DNA from: Notolepis coatsorum
Taxonomy: Eukaryota > Chordata > Actinopteri > Aulopiformes > Paralepididae
Length of the DNA stretch: 64,000 bases
Direction: 5' to 3'
Assembly (NCBI GenBank): GCA_963971535.1
Contig: OZ020589.1
Span: 95,228,324 to 95,292,323, forward strand
Below the pieces are notes generated by a model that was not told the origin of the DNA, searched no databases, and worked only from the letters and a program-made list of their open reading frames with translations. Shown in pieces: positions 27,301 through 36,256 of the stretch (position 1 is its first letter; every line of letters starts with the position of its first letter). The translations under genes were made by a program, and so were the position numbers.

Positions 27301-28119
27301 TTACTAGGGATGCCCCGATCGGTATCGGCCGATATTCAGTATAAATATGAGATCTGTGAATTCCGATAATGCTTTATTTTCGCCGATCGATGACACGCGC
27401 GAAAAACATGATCAAATTATCAGCAGAGTTCTAGCTTGCTGTCTTCTCTGAGGCACACACAGCTGCTGCTGCACGCCTTGCCCCTCCCTCTCCCCCTCAC
27501 AGACCCATGTCAACAAATGCTCCGGCAAGAGTCGAGTCGAGTGCAGCTCCTCTTTCAACATAACAAGCATTAAACAAAATGGCCCAGTCGACTATTCACT
27601 TTAGTTTAATGCATGAGGCGTTGTCCAATGTTATCCAGCTACTGATAGCTCCTGATATCAATGTTTGATATCATCAGTTTGGCATTAGTGTTCGCAGTTG
27701 TTGGCTATCGTTGGCTAACTAGCTATCGTTGTTCCGTGAGCTAATACGTTACTGTTTAAAATAACCCAGTCAACTATTCACTTTAGTTTAATACATGAGA
27801 CATTGTCTAACGTTATCTAGCTGGCTAGCTACTGATAGTTAGCAAGTGGAGAAAAACTTGCTACTGCTGTGACTAGCTGCTCTAGTCTACCGGTCACAAG
27901 GTATAGTGAAAAACCATACCGTACAGGGCTGTACACTGCGACGAGATTATCGCAAATTGCCCCTTAATTTGGCCCGTGCGAGTGGTAAATAATATTTGGG
28001 GGCAACCTTGCAAGTAGTGATTTCAACCCTTCATTCGCATTTCACTCCTAAATTAATCCATACAAATTGGATAATTTTTTTTTAAACATTAGCCTACAAC
28101 CAGGGCTGTACAGTGCGAC

Positions 28120-28154
<35 letters not shown>

Positions 28155-28971
28155 TTTATTTGTATAGCACTTTTCATACAGAGGTTGCAGTTCAAAGTGC
28201 TTCACAACAGTAAAAAATACAGGCATAAGCGAGCATAAAAAGATAGACAGGTAGAATCACAGTGTTTCACATTAGGATCTAGCATCCCAATAGGCTCTCC
28301 GCTTACAGTTTTCAGTAACACAAATAGTAAAAATTGTTTAAAATGATTCAGTTTAAAAATAGTCAAAAAATTATAAAATAGAACGGACATAAAAAATACA
28401 GGCATGAGCGAGCATAGCAAGATATGGCAAATCACAGTGTTTCACATTAGGATCTAGCATCCTAATGTTGCGGTGCTATGAAAAAATCTGTCGGCAATGA
28501 ATGAATTTACTGTGATAACCTGTGTGGAAAAAAAGATTTGCGTGTTAAGTGAATCTGGGCCACGCTATATACTTGGTAGTTGTAGTCTATTGTGCGATTA
28601 AATACCATGTCCCGTCTGGTAGAGTCCATACATCCAACACCAAATCCCATAATTCCTAGCGAACCATCTAATGGAAACTGAATGTTGCATCGCCAAAGAA
28701 GAACTTCCTTTCAATACGTTTAAGCCGCTAATTTTGCTCTGCAAGAAGAACGGAGCGGATATCAGTCCATCTTATGACAACCACGTCCGATGTGGAGAGA
28801 TGATAGAGACCATAGCCGATTAAATTAAGTCGGATCTGGCAGTGATGATTGACGGGGACACACTTCTAACGTTGAGCCATGCATTAGGCGAGTAGCCCAC
28901 TATTAGGACGTTTTTCAATACTTAAATAATGTCTACTTAAATTTCCCTCCAGGGATCAATAAAGTATCAAC

Positions 28972-29002
<31 letters not shown>

Positions 29003-32000
29003 ATAATGAGACAATATGCAAATAAGATAATACTAATAATTGTCACGGTTCCCCGTATGAAAGTGGCTTGCAACTTACAGATGCAGCGCTCAAAAATCAA
29101 ACCAATTCTGCTGCTTGTCTGCTGCTTGTCTGCTGCTTGTTGCTGCTTGTGTGCCACTTAAGTCTAGCACTCAGGTGCAGCGTTTCCGTTAGCCGGTAAT
29201 TACCGGTATTTGACCGGCAAAATCTGTTGAAGTCCGACATATTTCATCTCTCCGGTCTTAATGTCCGGTGAAAATAATTCCCTGAGTCTAAGCACAATTT
29301 GATTATTTGAATTGTATTAAAATAGGCTAAAATTAAATAGCCTATGCGATGAACGAAACGATCATTACATTTGTTTCCTCGTTGCTTCTAATAATGACAA
29401 CGACGTTGTCAGCGAGAGCTTAGTGCTGGGTGTGCGAACTTTTGTGAAGCTGCAGAGCCAGAGCAACAGCGGCACAATGCAGTATTCCAGCAGTACTCCA
29501 ATTCAGCCATTTTCAGCCAATGTTGGGTGGGGGGCGCTGCTGTGCGGTTCCCAGAAAAGAGCCAATGACAGCTAAATCAGCGCCATACTCTTTGCAAATA
29601 AGTCGTTGCGAGGTGGAGAGAGTCGTCACGCAAACCACAATAATGTTGCCGTCTCTCTGCTTTCTCAGTTCTTCGCTTGATATAATTAATACAAATGTCC
29701 AATATAACGGAATTCGTTAGCTCATAAAAATGTGATTATAACAGACTGCTGTTTAGTGTCGGACCGACTGCCCACATACGCGGTCTATTTTATTTCAAGT
29801 CAGCAGCAGCACGGAGTATCGAGGGACTTATTTTATTTGGAATATATTAATGACTGTATACGCAAAAGTAGCCTAGTTTTAAGTAATAATATTATAAATC
29901 TACATGCCTTGAGGATGACATTCTTTATATAGCCTGCCTATCAATTGTTTTAAAGCTCAATAAACTATGACCGGAATTAATCTCATTTGTCCGGTAGATT
30001 GAAATCTTGCAGGTCACGGAGACCGGCAACAATTTTTTCTAACGGAAACCCTGCTCAGGTGTTCATTTTCGGGGGGCTGGTGGCTGGGCCAAAACTGTGA
30101 ACAAAGGGGGGGTACTTAACTTAAGTGCTTCCCCAGGGAAGGGGTCGGGGGCTACTGCCCTCAGACCACCAAGATTATTTTTATATGGGCAGTCTGACTT
30201 GGGGTACTGACCATATATTAGTGTTGCAATGCATGGTAAGTAAACAGTAAAAAAAGCTAAGAAATCTGATGGAGCTGGGACATTTGGGACAAATAAAAAT
30301 GTAAGATGAAAATCTCCCCAGCCTGTGGGGAGGCAGTGGAGGTGTGAAATCTGGCCCGGTCTAGAACAATAGGAGTCACAAAATCAGTTTGGAGTGGAGT
30401 GGTGGAGGAGTGGTAGAGGCGCAGTAGAGGTTTGATTTCTCAGCGCTGTATCTGTACTGCTGGTAAAATCACTGTTTATTTCTCGTTTTGCATAGTATTA
30501 TATTCCTCTTCTATAAACAATCAAAGTCCTACCGTAAGAGCCTCATACGGGTCAATTAAACCTTTTTGATTAGAGTCTTTCCTTCGAGCTAAGTTGAACT
30601 GAACATTTCACTGTCAAAAGCGCAAACTTAAAGGTTGCGTCGCAACACGGTTTTCAAAATAAAGGTCACATATACATATACCGTAGTAGGCCTCTACATT
30701 TTTATAAAAAATCCCGGATATACATAAACATTAATTGGCATAGATCTCTATAAACAGCCCAACACATTGATCACTTTAGGCACACACTGAAACCAGTAAC
30801 ATCACAAATATGAAGCAGGTAATTACCCATAAAAATAATAAACCTTTCATGGGGTTATTTACAATAATAATCATTCATTTTATTTATAAAGCACTTTTCA
30901 TTGTGAAACAAAGGTATGCAGAGTTTCTTGTCCTCCTGATGCAATGGTGTGTGTGTGTTGTGATGATCTCATTCAAGGAGCACTACAAGCGCGCACACAC
31001 ACAGTTTGTTATTTTTGTTCTATTAGTGATTTACACACTTTCTCAGTTGGTTCATTATAAAAGATACAAACCTGAAAACAAACGCACTTAAATGTTAAAT
31101 AAAAGGACCACAGTAATGAGGCACATCTTTTTTTACACTATAATGGTAAAATGGTTATTAAAAGATTTGACCCTAAAAAATATTCTGTGGCCCTAAATTT
31201 CTCATTTAGGGGCAACTGTGCCCCTAGTGAAAAAGCTTAGCGTACAGCCCTGCAGCCTCCCAGGAATTACCCTAGACCGCTCTAAAACCATACTTATATT
31301 CACCACGGTATAAAATGGGAACGTATGGATGGAAAAATTATCTCTTTTTTGCATCTTGACCGGAGAAACTCAGTGTCAAATGACCATAGTATTGGATCCA
31401 TAGCTATAATATAGAATATAGTTATAGCTCTACAAACAAGGTGAAGGACTCCATTAGTTTAATGCTGGCACTGAATAGATGGGCCCCAGAAACAACGTGG
31501 CAGCCAATATGTTAAGTTAAAACTACTCTAGGTGAAAGTGAAAACTAAAAATAGCTGCTGTCCGCACAGACGTGTTCCGTTTATAATGTCGGTTATGGGC
31601 TCTGACCTGCAAAAATTTACTAAATTAGTTGTATTTCTATAGAAAGAAAAAACATACACCGATGTACTTGGCGGATGAACAGAAATGAACAGACACCAAC
31701 ACACGTGCACAAAAGAAGCTATGAAACTCACATGAAGCTGCTCATCATCTGTTTGGTGTCCTCAGAGCTTCGGGAGTTGGCGAAGCTGATGAAGGAACAG
31801 TAGACTGCAATCCACGCGCACCACTTCAACTGGAAGAAGACGAAAGGATCATGGTCACTGGTGAACTCTGGGCAATGTTAGGAGAAGGTAATGATACGCT
31901 TCAATATAAAACTAAATACTCTGTATGATAGCATGTAGAATAATGCTGTATATACCGTATACATATATTTTAGGGGTGTAACGGTACACAGAAGCCACGG

Positions 32001-35000
32001 TTCGGTACGTACCTCGTTTTGGGGTCACGGTTCTGTACGATTTCGGTACACAGGAAAACAATATTTATGATTATTATATATTTATAATAATTATTATAAT
32101 TATTATTATATATAATTATTTTGTATTAAGTTATACTTAGTTCCACCTAGGCTTGCTGCGGTAGTCAGTCAGTGATAACGGTGTCATTCTGTGTTCAGGA
32201 ATCCACTTGAGTAAATTAATTGCCTACTGCCCCCACCGTTGTATAGTTTCACTTTCACTTCTAGAGTAGATTTTACTTCACGTGACACAGAGAAAGACTA
32301 GAGAAGAGATGCCATGTTACACAACAATGAGGATTTATCAATTTTGGATTTAAACACCGTAGCATCAGCAACAGTATGTTTGCGTGTTTTTTTTTCTCGG
32401 ATCAGCTGGAAAGTAGCGTGGAAGAAAGTTGGTGTGTATGTGCATGTGTGCGTGTGTGTCTTAGTTTCCATTGGTTAACATTATTAGGCGAACAAGACGT
32501 AGAGCAGTGGTATTATGTAGAGCAGTAGTATGGTGTAGAGCAGTGGTACTATGTAGAGCAGTAGTATTATATAGAGCAGTGTTATTATGTAGAGCAGTGG
32601 TATTATGTAGAACAGTGGTATTATGTAGAGCAGTAGTATTATATAGAGCAGTGGTATTATGTAGAACAGTGGTATTGTGTAGAGCGGTGGTATTATATAG
32701 AGCAGTGGTATTATGTAGAACAGTGGTATTGTGTAGAACAGTGGTATTATGTAGAGCAGTAGTAGTATATAGAGCAGTAGTATTTAGAACAGTGGTATTA
32801 TGTAGACCAGTGGTATTATGTAGAGCAGTAGTATTGTGTAGAACAGTGGTATTATGTAGAGCAGTAGTATTATATAGAGCAGTGGTATTATGTAAAACAG
32901 TGGTATTATGTAAAACAGTGGTATTATGTAAAACAGTGGTATTATATAGAGCAGTGGTATTATGTAGAGCAGTGGTATTATATAGAGCAGTGGTATTATG
33001 TATAACAGTGGTATTATGTAGAACAGTGGTATTATGTAGAGCAGTCGTATTGTGTAGAACAGTGGTATTATGTAGACTGAGCAGTGGTATTATGTAGAAC
33101 AGTGGTATTATGTATATGTAGAGCAGTGGTATTATGTAGAGCAGTAGTATTGTGTAGAGCAGTGGTATTATATAGAGCAGTGGTATTGTGTGTAGAGCAG
33201 TGGTATTATGTAGAGCAGTGGTATTGTGTAGAGCGGTGGTATTGTGCAGAACAGTGGGGTGGATTTTCTTTATATTGTCTCCTTCCAACGTACCTGCACC
33301 AGAGTTTCCCTGTTATTAACACTTTGAGTGCCAGCGACGATATTACTCGTTAGTTCTTGCCGACCGTTGAGTGCCAGCGACGAGATATCTCGAATTTTTT
33401 TTCTTAGAGATTTGAATTCATATCTCATCAATCTAGTGTCAGTCACGTTAGTGCTGCAAACTCTCTCTGAGCTCCATTGGGAAAATACCGCCCCCTATCG
33501 TCTCTCCCTGTGGTACTGCACCCCTTTGGAATGGATTGAATGAAACACATGGGGGGGGGGGGGGGAATCCTGCTTCCTCATTTTACTTCTCGGGCAAGTG
33601 GCCCGAGAGGATCGGATTCATTGCCAAGCCCCAAAACAGCGTGGAATACATATTCAGTACCCAGCGTTGGATCAATAAACTATCAATAAAATATTTGGAA
33701 TGGCGATCAGGAATTGGAATAATCTTTTTGGAGAACATCTGATCTGAGGTAAGGAATCTATTTTACCAGTCTTAGGATAATCAGAGCTTTTTTCACAGAG
33801 ATATCAACGTGTGCCCTATGTGTCTGCGTGTGTGTGCTGATCAGGAAATGAGAGAATCGATTTTTCAGCTCGCTTCTATAGCGTGCATAAGTACACATAT
33901 ACTATCGATAATCTAGCCTTTATTTGAAAACTATTCATAAATAGGCCGAAAAATGTCAACGTTTTTTGTGTATTCCAGAATATTCGAGTAAAGGGCGATT
34001 ATCACAGAATCTTTATATTTTCCTGAAACTTAAAAAAAGAGCGTTTTTCAAAATGGTATAAAACGGAAATGAACCGATTAAAAAACAATCCGTTTCGACA
34101 ATGTTGACTTCAAACAAGTCATTGATAAGCGACGGCCAGATTAGACACAGCCATAATTTAAGATGTAGTTTATGGGTTCACAAATATGAGAGCGCTATCA
34201 TTGAAGTGGGTGGTGGCACTCAAGGGGGTAAATAGGAAAACACGGCTGGCACTCAACCTGTTAAAGACAAATTAATTAATTTACAATAGCCTACATTTGA
34301 AACCTACTACAAGAAGACTTTTCTGCAAAATATATCATTGTCAAATTGGTTGCGTTACCATGGTATCACAGACCTTTTCCGAAACAATTGGTAGCCTAAA
34401 TCTCATGATAAACCTTCTGGGCTTTTCTGCCTCTTCCTGCTGTATATCTTTTGTACTTTACAGTTGTCGTTATTGTGTTGTTGTTGTTCTTTATCTCGTT
34501 TTTATACTGTGAGAAAAAATGTACTAAACTAAAATAAGACCACATCCTAATGGAACTATCCTAAAAGGAACTATTCTATAAATCTCTTCTCCAAACCATC
34601 CTATCCTTCAGCCTTATACTCGCTAGACATCTTCAAAAGACAGCTTAAAACCTATCTCTTTGCTCAGGCATTTCAATGAAACAACAGGGATATCCTGACA
34701 CAAATTGTACTTACCTGCACTTTTTTTTTTTTTTTTTTTAACAACATACATAGACAACATTCATAGACAATACACAGTACATAAATTAAAACAAATAGAC
34801 AAAAAATGAGTAAAGAAAAAGTGTGACATGGGTCCTTCGGTCCATTTGTATGTTAAATACCCTGTTGTATGTCCGTTCTATTTTATAATTTTTAGACTAT
34901 TTTTAAACAGTGAAACACTGTGATTTACCATACCTTGCTACCCGTCTTTTTTATGCTCGCTTATGCCTGTATTTTTTACTGTTGTGAAGCACTTTGAACT

Positions 35001-35034
35001 ACAACCTCTGTATGAAAAGTGCTATACAAATAAA

Positions 35035-35109
<75 letters not shown>

Positions 35110-36256
35110 CAGTATGTGTGATTGGAAACATGACCAGACCAGACAGGAACGAGCAATGAGACAGAGTCAGGTCATAGGCATAGACCAGTCACCAGATCAC
35201 AGTGGGGAAGCTCTATACCAAACTCATGGGTAACAAGGTTGCACAAATCTTTGGTGACTCGAGACATCCACTGCATGGTCAGCTGAGGAGGCCACTAGAA
35301 CCTTTCCCTTCGATGTTTCTGTGTACTAAACGCTCAAAGGCCACAGCTGCTTTTAAGTTTAGCTTCTAAAAAAAAGGGAGTTTACCTTTAATCTTCCTAA
35401 TGGCGAAGGTGGACTGGGTTCACTGCCCTTTGGAGTGGCAACCATAGACCTATACAAGACCGGTGGCAACACACACACACACACAATGGAGGAGGGGGGA
35501 GAGAGATTGGGGGGGAGAGGGTCACCTTGAGCATCAGGCCACACATGCTGAAGATCATCCCAAGCAGGTTCATATAGTCAGGCGTGGGGTCTTCCAGAGT
35601 GGGGTTGCTCTCTGTGCTGGGAGCCTTGTACCTACATGACATGTATGAAAGGTGCTTTATAAATACTTACTTACTTACTTACTTACAATGACACACCAAG
35701 TATATAGAGTAGTTAATAACACGTTCAATTGTAGTACGTCGGCCACGCGATTCACATTCCTGATGAATTGAAAATGGGGGACCCTGATGTAAACAAGACG
35801 AAAGTCTTTCTCTGGTCTGCATCCCCTTAACAATTGTGTGTATTGAGCTGTACTGTATTGTACCCATTCTGCAATCTGTTAATAAAGTTTTCAATCAATC
35901 AATCAAACATAGCAGAAAACATTCATGTTAAAATGTACTGTAGCAAAGCAGCCAGTCATTCAGACAGGATGGCTACAATACTTATGGGAAAGAGGCAACG
36001 GCGTCGGGTTGGATGTCTTCTGACTGAATCAGTATAAATTAGCTAGGCTATCTGTCAATATGCTATTGACTAGTATTGGCTTTTCTGTAGCAAAGTTAAC
36101 GTTAGCTAGCTCGGTAATCCCATTAACGTTACACCACACGTTAGCGCTAGTTGTGTCGCTAGTAAAAATCGACCAACAAAAGACATTTTCGCTATAACAT
36201 ACTCACCGCAAAATCTTATTTTGTCTTTTTGGGTCCATCATACTGTTAGACGACAT
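5824..36256 (-). CDS. wdr83os: WDR83OS (Asterix), PAT complex subunit; complete coding span, 4 exons
   Basis: Four minus-strand exons join in frame: 36256-36207, 35631-35526, 31829-31732 and 5890-5824. Every junction shows GT donors and AG acceptors (GTGAGT after exons 1 and 3, GTGAC after exon 2). The product is 106 residues, which I recall as the length of the human protein, and it starts [16 protein letters not shown]. Recognisable blocks are [20 protein letters not shown] in exon 2, [20 protein letters not shown] in exon 3 and the C-terminus [13 protein letters not shown] in exon 4. From the family: Asterix is a small multi-pass ER membrane protein that, with CCDC47, forms the PAT intramembrane chaperone complex shielding polar transmembrane segments of nascent multispanning proteins. 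Hydrophobic stretches fall in exons 2, 3 and 4. The introns are 575, 3,696 and 25,841 bp, the last filled with transposons. The gene is divergent from wdr83. Identity rests on recalled family sequence. Confidence 0.95.
5925..6170 (+). mobile_element. tRNA-derived SINE
   Basis: GGTTCGATCCCC at about 5979 is a pol III B box. It is followed by the CCTTGAGTAAGGCACTGAACCC motif common in fish tRNA-SINEs. The 3' end passes directly into the minisatellite that follows. It lies in wdr83os intron 3, in the opposite orientation. Confidence 0.75.
6170..7277. repeat. 1.1-kb minisatellite, unit TAACTAGGAGGGATATGAGG plus ACTGTGTG(TG)n
   Basis: About 30 units of a constant block (TAACTAGGAGGGATATGAGGACTG) joined by TG runs of varying length (longest near 6267-6298). 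A compound of minisatellite and microsatellite. The first units merge with the 3' end of the SINE. Confidence 0.95.
7278..7325. mobile_element. hAT terminal fragment
   Basis: TAGGGCTGTCTTAAATACTT is identical to the reverse complement of the right end of the hAT element ending at 19081. The rest is interrupted or replaced by an L1-like copy. No partner end was identified. Confidence 0.6.
7326..9905 (-). pseudogene. 5'-truncated L1-like LINE (reverse transcriptase)
   Basis: Minus-strand ORF2 remnant. A 683-codon open frame (9758-7707) holds the [28 protein letters not shown] (motif A), [13 protein letters not shown] and [10 protein letters not shown] (catalytic YADD). It also has a C-terminal zinc-knuckle-like [10 protein letters not shown] to YWDC. 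Upstream, [15 protein letters not shown] (to about 9905) is in another frame. Near 7830 a frameshift replaces the true C-terminus. There is no endonuclease, so it is truncated and dead. Its 3' end is A-rich near 7326. It is an inverted copy of the element ending at 14723. Confidence 0.9.
9906..10711. other. Spacer between outward-facing L1-like copies
   Basis: No recognisable protein. The right part (about 10390-10711) runs directly into the ATG of the plus-strand L1-like ORF2 and may be its inter-ORF region. An ORF1 was not found. Confidence 0.4.
10712..14463 (+). pseudogene. L1-like LINE ORF2 (endonuclease plus reverse transcriptase), frameshifted
   Basis: The first 430 codons (10712-12004) form an apurinic-type endonuclease: [25 protein letters not shown] and ALSDHCY. 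The RT follows in at least three further frames: [15 protein letters not shown] (12096-), [26 protein letters not shown] and [10 protein letters not shown] (12364-12990), thumb/connection (12974-13579), and the C-terminal [10 protein letters not shown] to MYWDC (13708-14463). It is about 40% shorter in its longest frame than the intact L1 ORF2 at 47373-51143 and is plainly non-functional. The family is close to, but not the same as, that element. Confidence 0.92.
14464..14723 (+). mobile_element. 3' UTR and poly(A) tail of the L1-like element
   Basis: Mirrors the sequence at about 7326-7660 on the other strand (TGGTAGTGTCTGGTTAGGAG, GAGGGGTCCGGGAGG) and ends in an A tract at about 14710-14723. 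Confidence 0.85.
15580..15894 (-). pseudogene. L2-like LINE 3' end (minus strand)
   Basis: Minus-strand reading ends a reverse-transcriptase ORF ([20 protein letters not shown], then [12 protein letters not shown] and a stop at 15796). The UTR ends TTGTAAGTCGCTTTGGATAA, AAGCGTC, then a TAAATGTAAATG tail. Its upstream part resumes near 18788, so the plus-strand LINE was inserted into it. A second copy lies at about 60297-60510. Confidence 0.75.
15896..18787 (+). pseudogene. CR1/L2/Rex-like LINE ORF2, degenerate
   Basis: Starts inside the endonuclease domain ([51 protein letters not shown]). It continues into the [42 protein letters not shown] (motif A), [26 protein letters not shown] (catalytic FADD) and [11 protein letters not shown]. 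The C-terminus is [20 protein letters not shown] and [10 protein letters not shown]. Frames change near 16960 (G-run), 17540 and 17950, so it is dead. The 3' UTR (18375-18787) ends in AACTCTTGACTTGACTTG. The same 3' region occurs at 39413-39940. Confidence 0.9.
19082..19461. repeat. Tandem duplication, unit about 190 bp
   Basis: TTCCATGACAATGTACTAAA to AGCTAATTATCCTAGCCAGC occurs at about 19083-19261 and about 19276-19461 with few differences. The join contains GTGGTGTATTCCATG, matching the left flank of the hAT at 14895-14909. Confidence 0.9.
19672..20690 (+). pseudogene. hAT (Charlie-like) transposase relic, 3' part
   Basis: The open frame 19936-20136 encodes the C-terminal hAT dimerisation region ([37 protein letters not shown]). 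The preceding FGSTY-like piece lies in another frame, so it is broken. The right terminus TTGCCCACCCCTG (20678-20690) is typical of Charlie-type hAT ends. The left end is missing. Confidence 0.75.
20755..21190. repeat. Short duplication and TTTTAGTC-rich repeat
   Basis: TGATGTTAGTCCCCATA with TAGCCAA occurs at about 20758 and 20808. The following sequence to about 21000 is full of TTTTAGTC motifs, resembling internal parts of non-autonomous DNA transposons. No gene seen. Confidence 0.45.
21195..21606 (+). mobile_element. tRNA-derived SINE (5'-truncated copy)
   Basis: Shares the body of the SINEs at 26583-27053, 54918-55185 and 61361-61797: TTCAGTTTAGCTGGTCG, CAGCGACTCCTACA, CAGGTGAAAAGA and the 3' block AATTGGGATGGGAGAAAA followed by A-rich sequence. 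It lacks the tRNA-like head. Confidence 0.75.
21813..22840. mobile_element. hAT element, 1,028 bp
   Basis: 18-bp ends TAGAGTTGTTCCGATACC and GGTATCGGAACATCTCTA (one mismatch) flanked by the duplication GTCGCCAT (21805-21812 and 22841-22848). GATACCGATACC/GGTATCGG repeats fill the subterminal zones. No transposase ORF. Confidence 0.93.
22966..23067. repeat. 102-bp direct repeat, copy 1
   Basis: As far as I can read it, identical to 25421-25522 (starts TGCGTTTGCATGAAAAG, ends GAATCAAGAGACAGA). The LINE fragment begins at the very next base. Confidence 0.92.
23068..23860 (+). pseudogene. CR1/L2/Rex-like LINE 3' fragment
   Basis: Begins [20 protein letters not shown], then [20 protein letters not shown] and [15 protein letters not shown] with stop at 23361. 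The 3' UTR has a 64-bp tandem duplication (CACTTTAAACAAACACACTG) and ends GAAACTTGAAACTTG. Related to, but divergent from, the element at 15896. Confidence 0.88.
23861..25420. other. Non-coding stretch, possible hAT relic
   Basis: C-run at about 24449-24467. TTAGTGGTCGATATTGGC at about 24768 and the complementary-looking CATATCGGTCTACCACTAA at about 25224 could be ends of a degraded hAT. No gene recognised. Confidence 0.35.
25421..25522. repeat. 102-bp direct repeat, copy 2
   Basis: Same sequence as 22966-23067, 2.35 kb further on. What follows (TTTAGCAGACATG) is unrelated to the LINE that follows copy 1. Confidence 0.92.
26001..26478. mobile_element. hAT MITE, 478 bp
   Basis: Ends TAGGGCTGGGCGAT and ATCGCCCAGCCCTA (allowing for the AATCG-rich inner bases), flanked by ACCCAGGC (25993-26000 and 26479-26486). 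The interior has three imperfect copies of a block containing GAATTTCCCTATTGGGATTA. Confidence 0.93.
26583..27053 (-). mobile_element. Full-length tRNA-derived SINE with target duplication
   Basis: Minus-strand head GGGCGGCTAGGTGGTGCAGT contains an A-box-like TGGTGCAGTGG. About 45 bp on, TGTTCGAATCC is a B-box-like motif. The 3' end is GGGATGGGAGAAAA plus an A-rich tail. Flanked by AACAAATTAT (26573-26582 and 27054-27063). The best-preserved copy of this family in the window. Confidence 0.9.
27157..27920. mobile_element. Probable nested hAT fragments
   Basis: TAGGGCTGGACGGTATGG at 27157 looks like a hAT left end, with CCATACCGT near 27915 as the start of the matching right end, cut off there. 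TAGGGATGCCCCGATCGG at about 27305 looks like another hAT end. A duplicated block (CAGTCGACTATTCACTTTAG) occurs at 27585 and 27767. Boundaries are uncertain. Confidence 0.45.
28120..28475 (-). mobile_element. L2-like LINE 3' tail (minus)
   Basis: AAT repeats then AACTTTATTTGTATAGCACT, TTCAAAGTGCTTCACAACAG and TACAGGCATAAGCGAGCAT. This is the reverse complement of the plus-strand 3' end at 34900-35040. Part of the sequence (TACAGGCATGAGCGAGCAT) is duplicated at about 28390. Confidence 0.8.
28974..29002. repeat. (TATC)n microsatellite
   Basis: About seven ATCT/TATC units preceded by TCAATAAAGTATCAACC, which reads as the 3' tail of a retroposon. Confidence 0.85.
29178..30053. mobile_element. hAT element, 876 bp
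   Basis: 15-bp ends CAGCGTTTCCGTTAG and CTAACGGAAACCCTG (near-perfect inverse) flanked by CTCAGGTG (29170-29177 and 30054-30061). CCGG-rich subterminal motifs (CCGGTAATTACCGG). Short open frames inside show no transposase motifs. Confidence 0.93.
30062..31263. other. Non-coding intron sequence with LINE tail and hAT-like end
   Basis: CATTTTATTTATAAAGCACT at about 30875 resembles a minus-strand LINE 3' end. GCGTACAGCCCTG at 31235-31247 is complementary to CAGGGCTGTAC at 27923 and 28103, so a larger decayed hAT may span this region. No matching target duplication was found. Confidence 0.4.
31264..31440 (+). repeat. Dispersed repeat, about 170 bp (three copies in window)
   Basis: TTCACCACGGTATAAAA and CCATAGCTATAATATAGAAT recur at about 42975-43145 (same strand) and about 40330-40500 (inverted). 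Possibly internal pieces of a piggyBac-like family, since GGCGTCCAAAGTGTTAA ends the copy near 43218. Confidence 0.65.
31732..31829 (-). CDS. wdr83os: wdr83os coding exon 3
   Basis: Acceptor TTCTTCCAG, then [16 protein letters not shown] and [12 protein letters not shown]. The exon ends with AT of a methionine codon and donor GTGAGT at 31731-31726. The length of 98 bp gives 32 codons plus 2, consistent in phase with exon 4. Confidence 0.95.
31975..32480. mobile_element. Left end of a hAT-like element
   Basis: TAGGGGTGTAACGGTAC with repeated CGGTTCGGTAC motifs resembles the element at 41012-42072. No right end is recognised before the minisatellite at 32502. Confidence 0.5.
32502..33256. repeat. 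18-bp minisatellite (AGCAGTGGTATTATGTAG), about 41 units
   Basis: Units vary mainly at GTAGAGC/GTAGAAC and TTAT/TTGT. Because 18 is a multiple of three, both strands stay open (LHNTTA or VVLCRA repeats), giving spurious long ORFs. It lies in wdr83os intron 2. Confidence 0.95.
33320..34260. mobile_element. piggyBac-like non-autonomous element, 941 bp
   Basis: Ends CACTTTGAGTGCCAGC and GCTGGCACTCAACCTG, each bordered by TTAA (33316-33319 and 34261-34264), the piggyBac target duplication. Near the left end GAGTGCCAGCGACGA is repeated. An inverted copy lies at 58756-59699. No transposase. Confidence 0.9.
34540..35108 (+). mobile_element. L2-like LINE 3' end with (ATT)n tail
   Basis: Ends an RT-like C-terminus ([20 protein letters not shown] near 34615-34677). 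After a T-run the 3' UTR ends GCTATACAAATAAAG, then about 24 ATT units (35036-35108). Target-primed insertion with a microsatellite-like 3' tail is usual for this group. Confidence 0.8.
35526..35631 (-). CDS. wdr83os: wdr83os coding exon 2
   Basis: The acceptor ATGTAG precedes 35631. The exon completes the arginine codon and encodes 35 residues, including [20 protein letters not shown], the first hydrophobic segment. It ends on a codon boundary with donor GTGAC at 35525. The preceding intron (35632-36206) contains an L2 3' tail. Confidence 0.96.
35765..35908 (+). mobile_element. L2-like 3' UTR fragment
   Basis: GAATTGAAAATGGGGGACCC, GTAAACAAGACGAAAG and TGTTAATAAAGTTTTC, then ATCA repeats. 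Nearly identical to 2344-2478, 37828-37960 and 54733-54868. It lies in wdr83os intron 1. Confidence 0.88.
36207..36256 (-). CDS. wdr83os: wdr83os coding exon 1
   Basis: The ATG is at 36256-36254. The exon encodes 16 residues plus two bases (CG) of an arginine codon, and the donor GTGAGT occupies 36206-36201. Its charged, polar N-terminal stretch resembles the cytosolic start of Asterix. The exon is too short for ORF calling and was found by homology. Confidence 0.93.

Noticed and set aside
27921-31247. A single large hAT from CAGGGCTGTAC to GTACAGCCCTG
   Set aside because: Termini look right, but no matching 8-bp duplication was found for either candidate left end.
32461-33353. Long ORFs of 275 and 208 codons on opposite strands
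   Set aside because: They are translations of the 18-bp minisatellite; no domain, and both strands are open because the period is a multiple of three.
34994-35233. ORF with a run of leucines
   Set aside because: Frame through an ATT microsatellite at the end of a LINE.
35397-35642. 81-codon minus-strand ORF as an independent small gene
   Set aside because: It is wdr83os exon 2 extended into introns on both sides.
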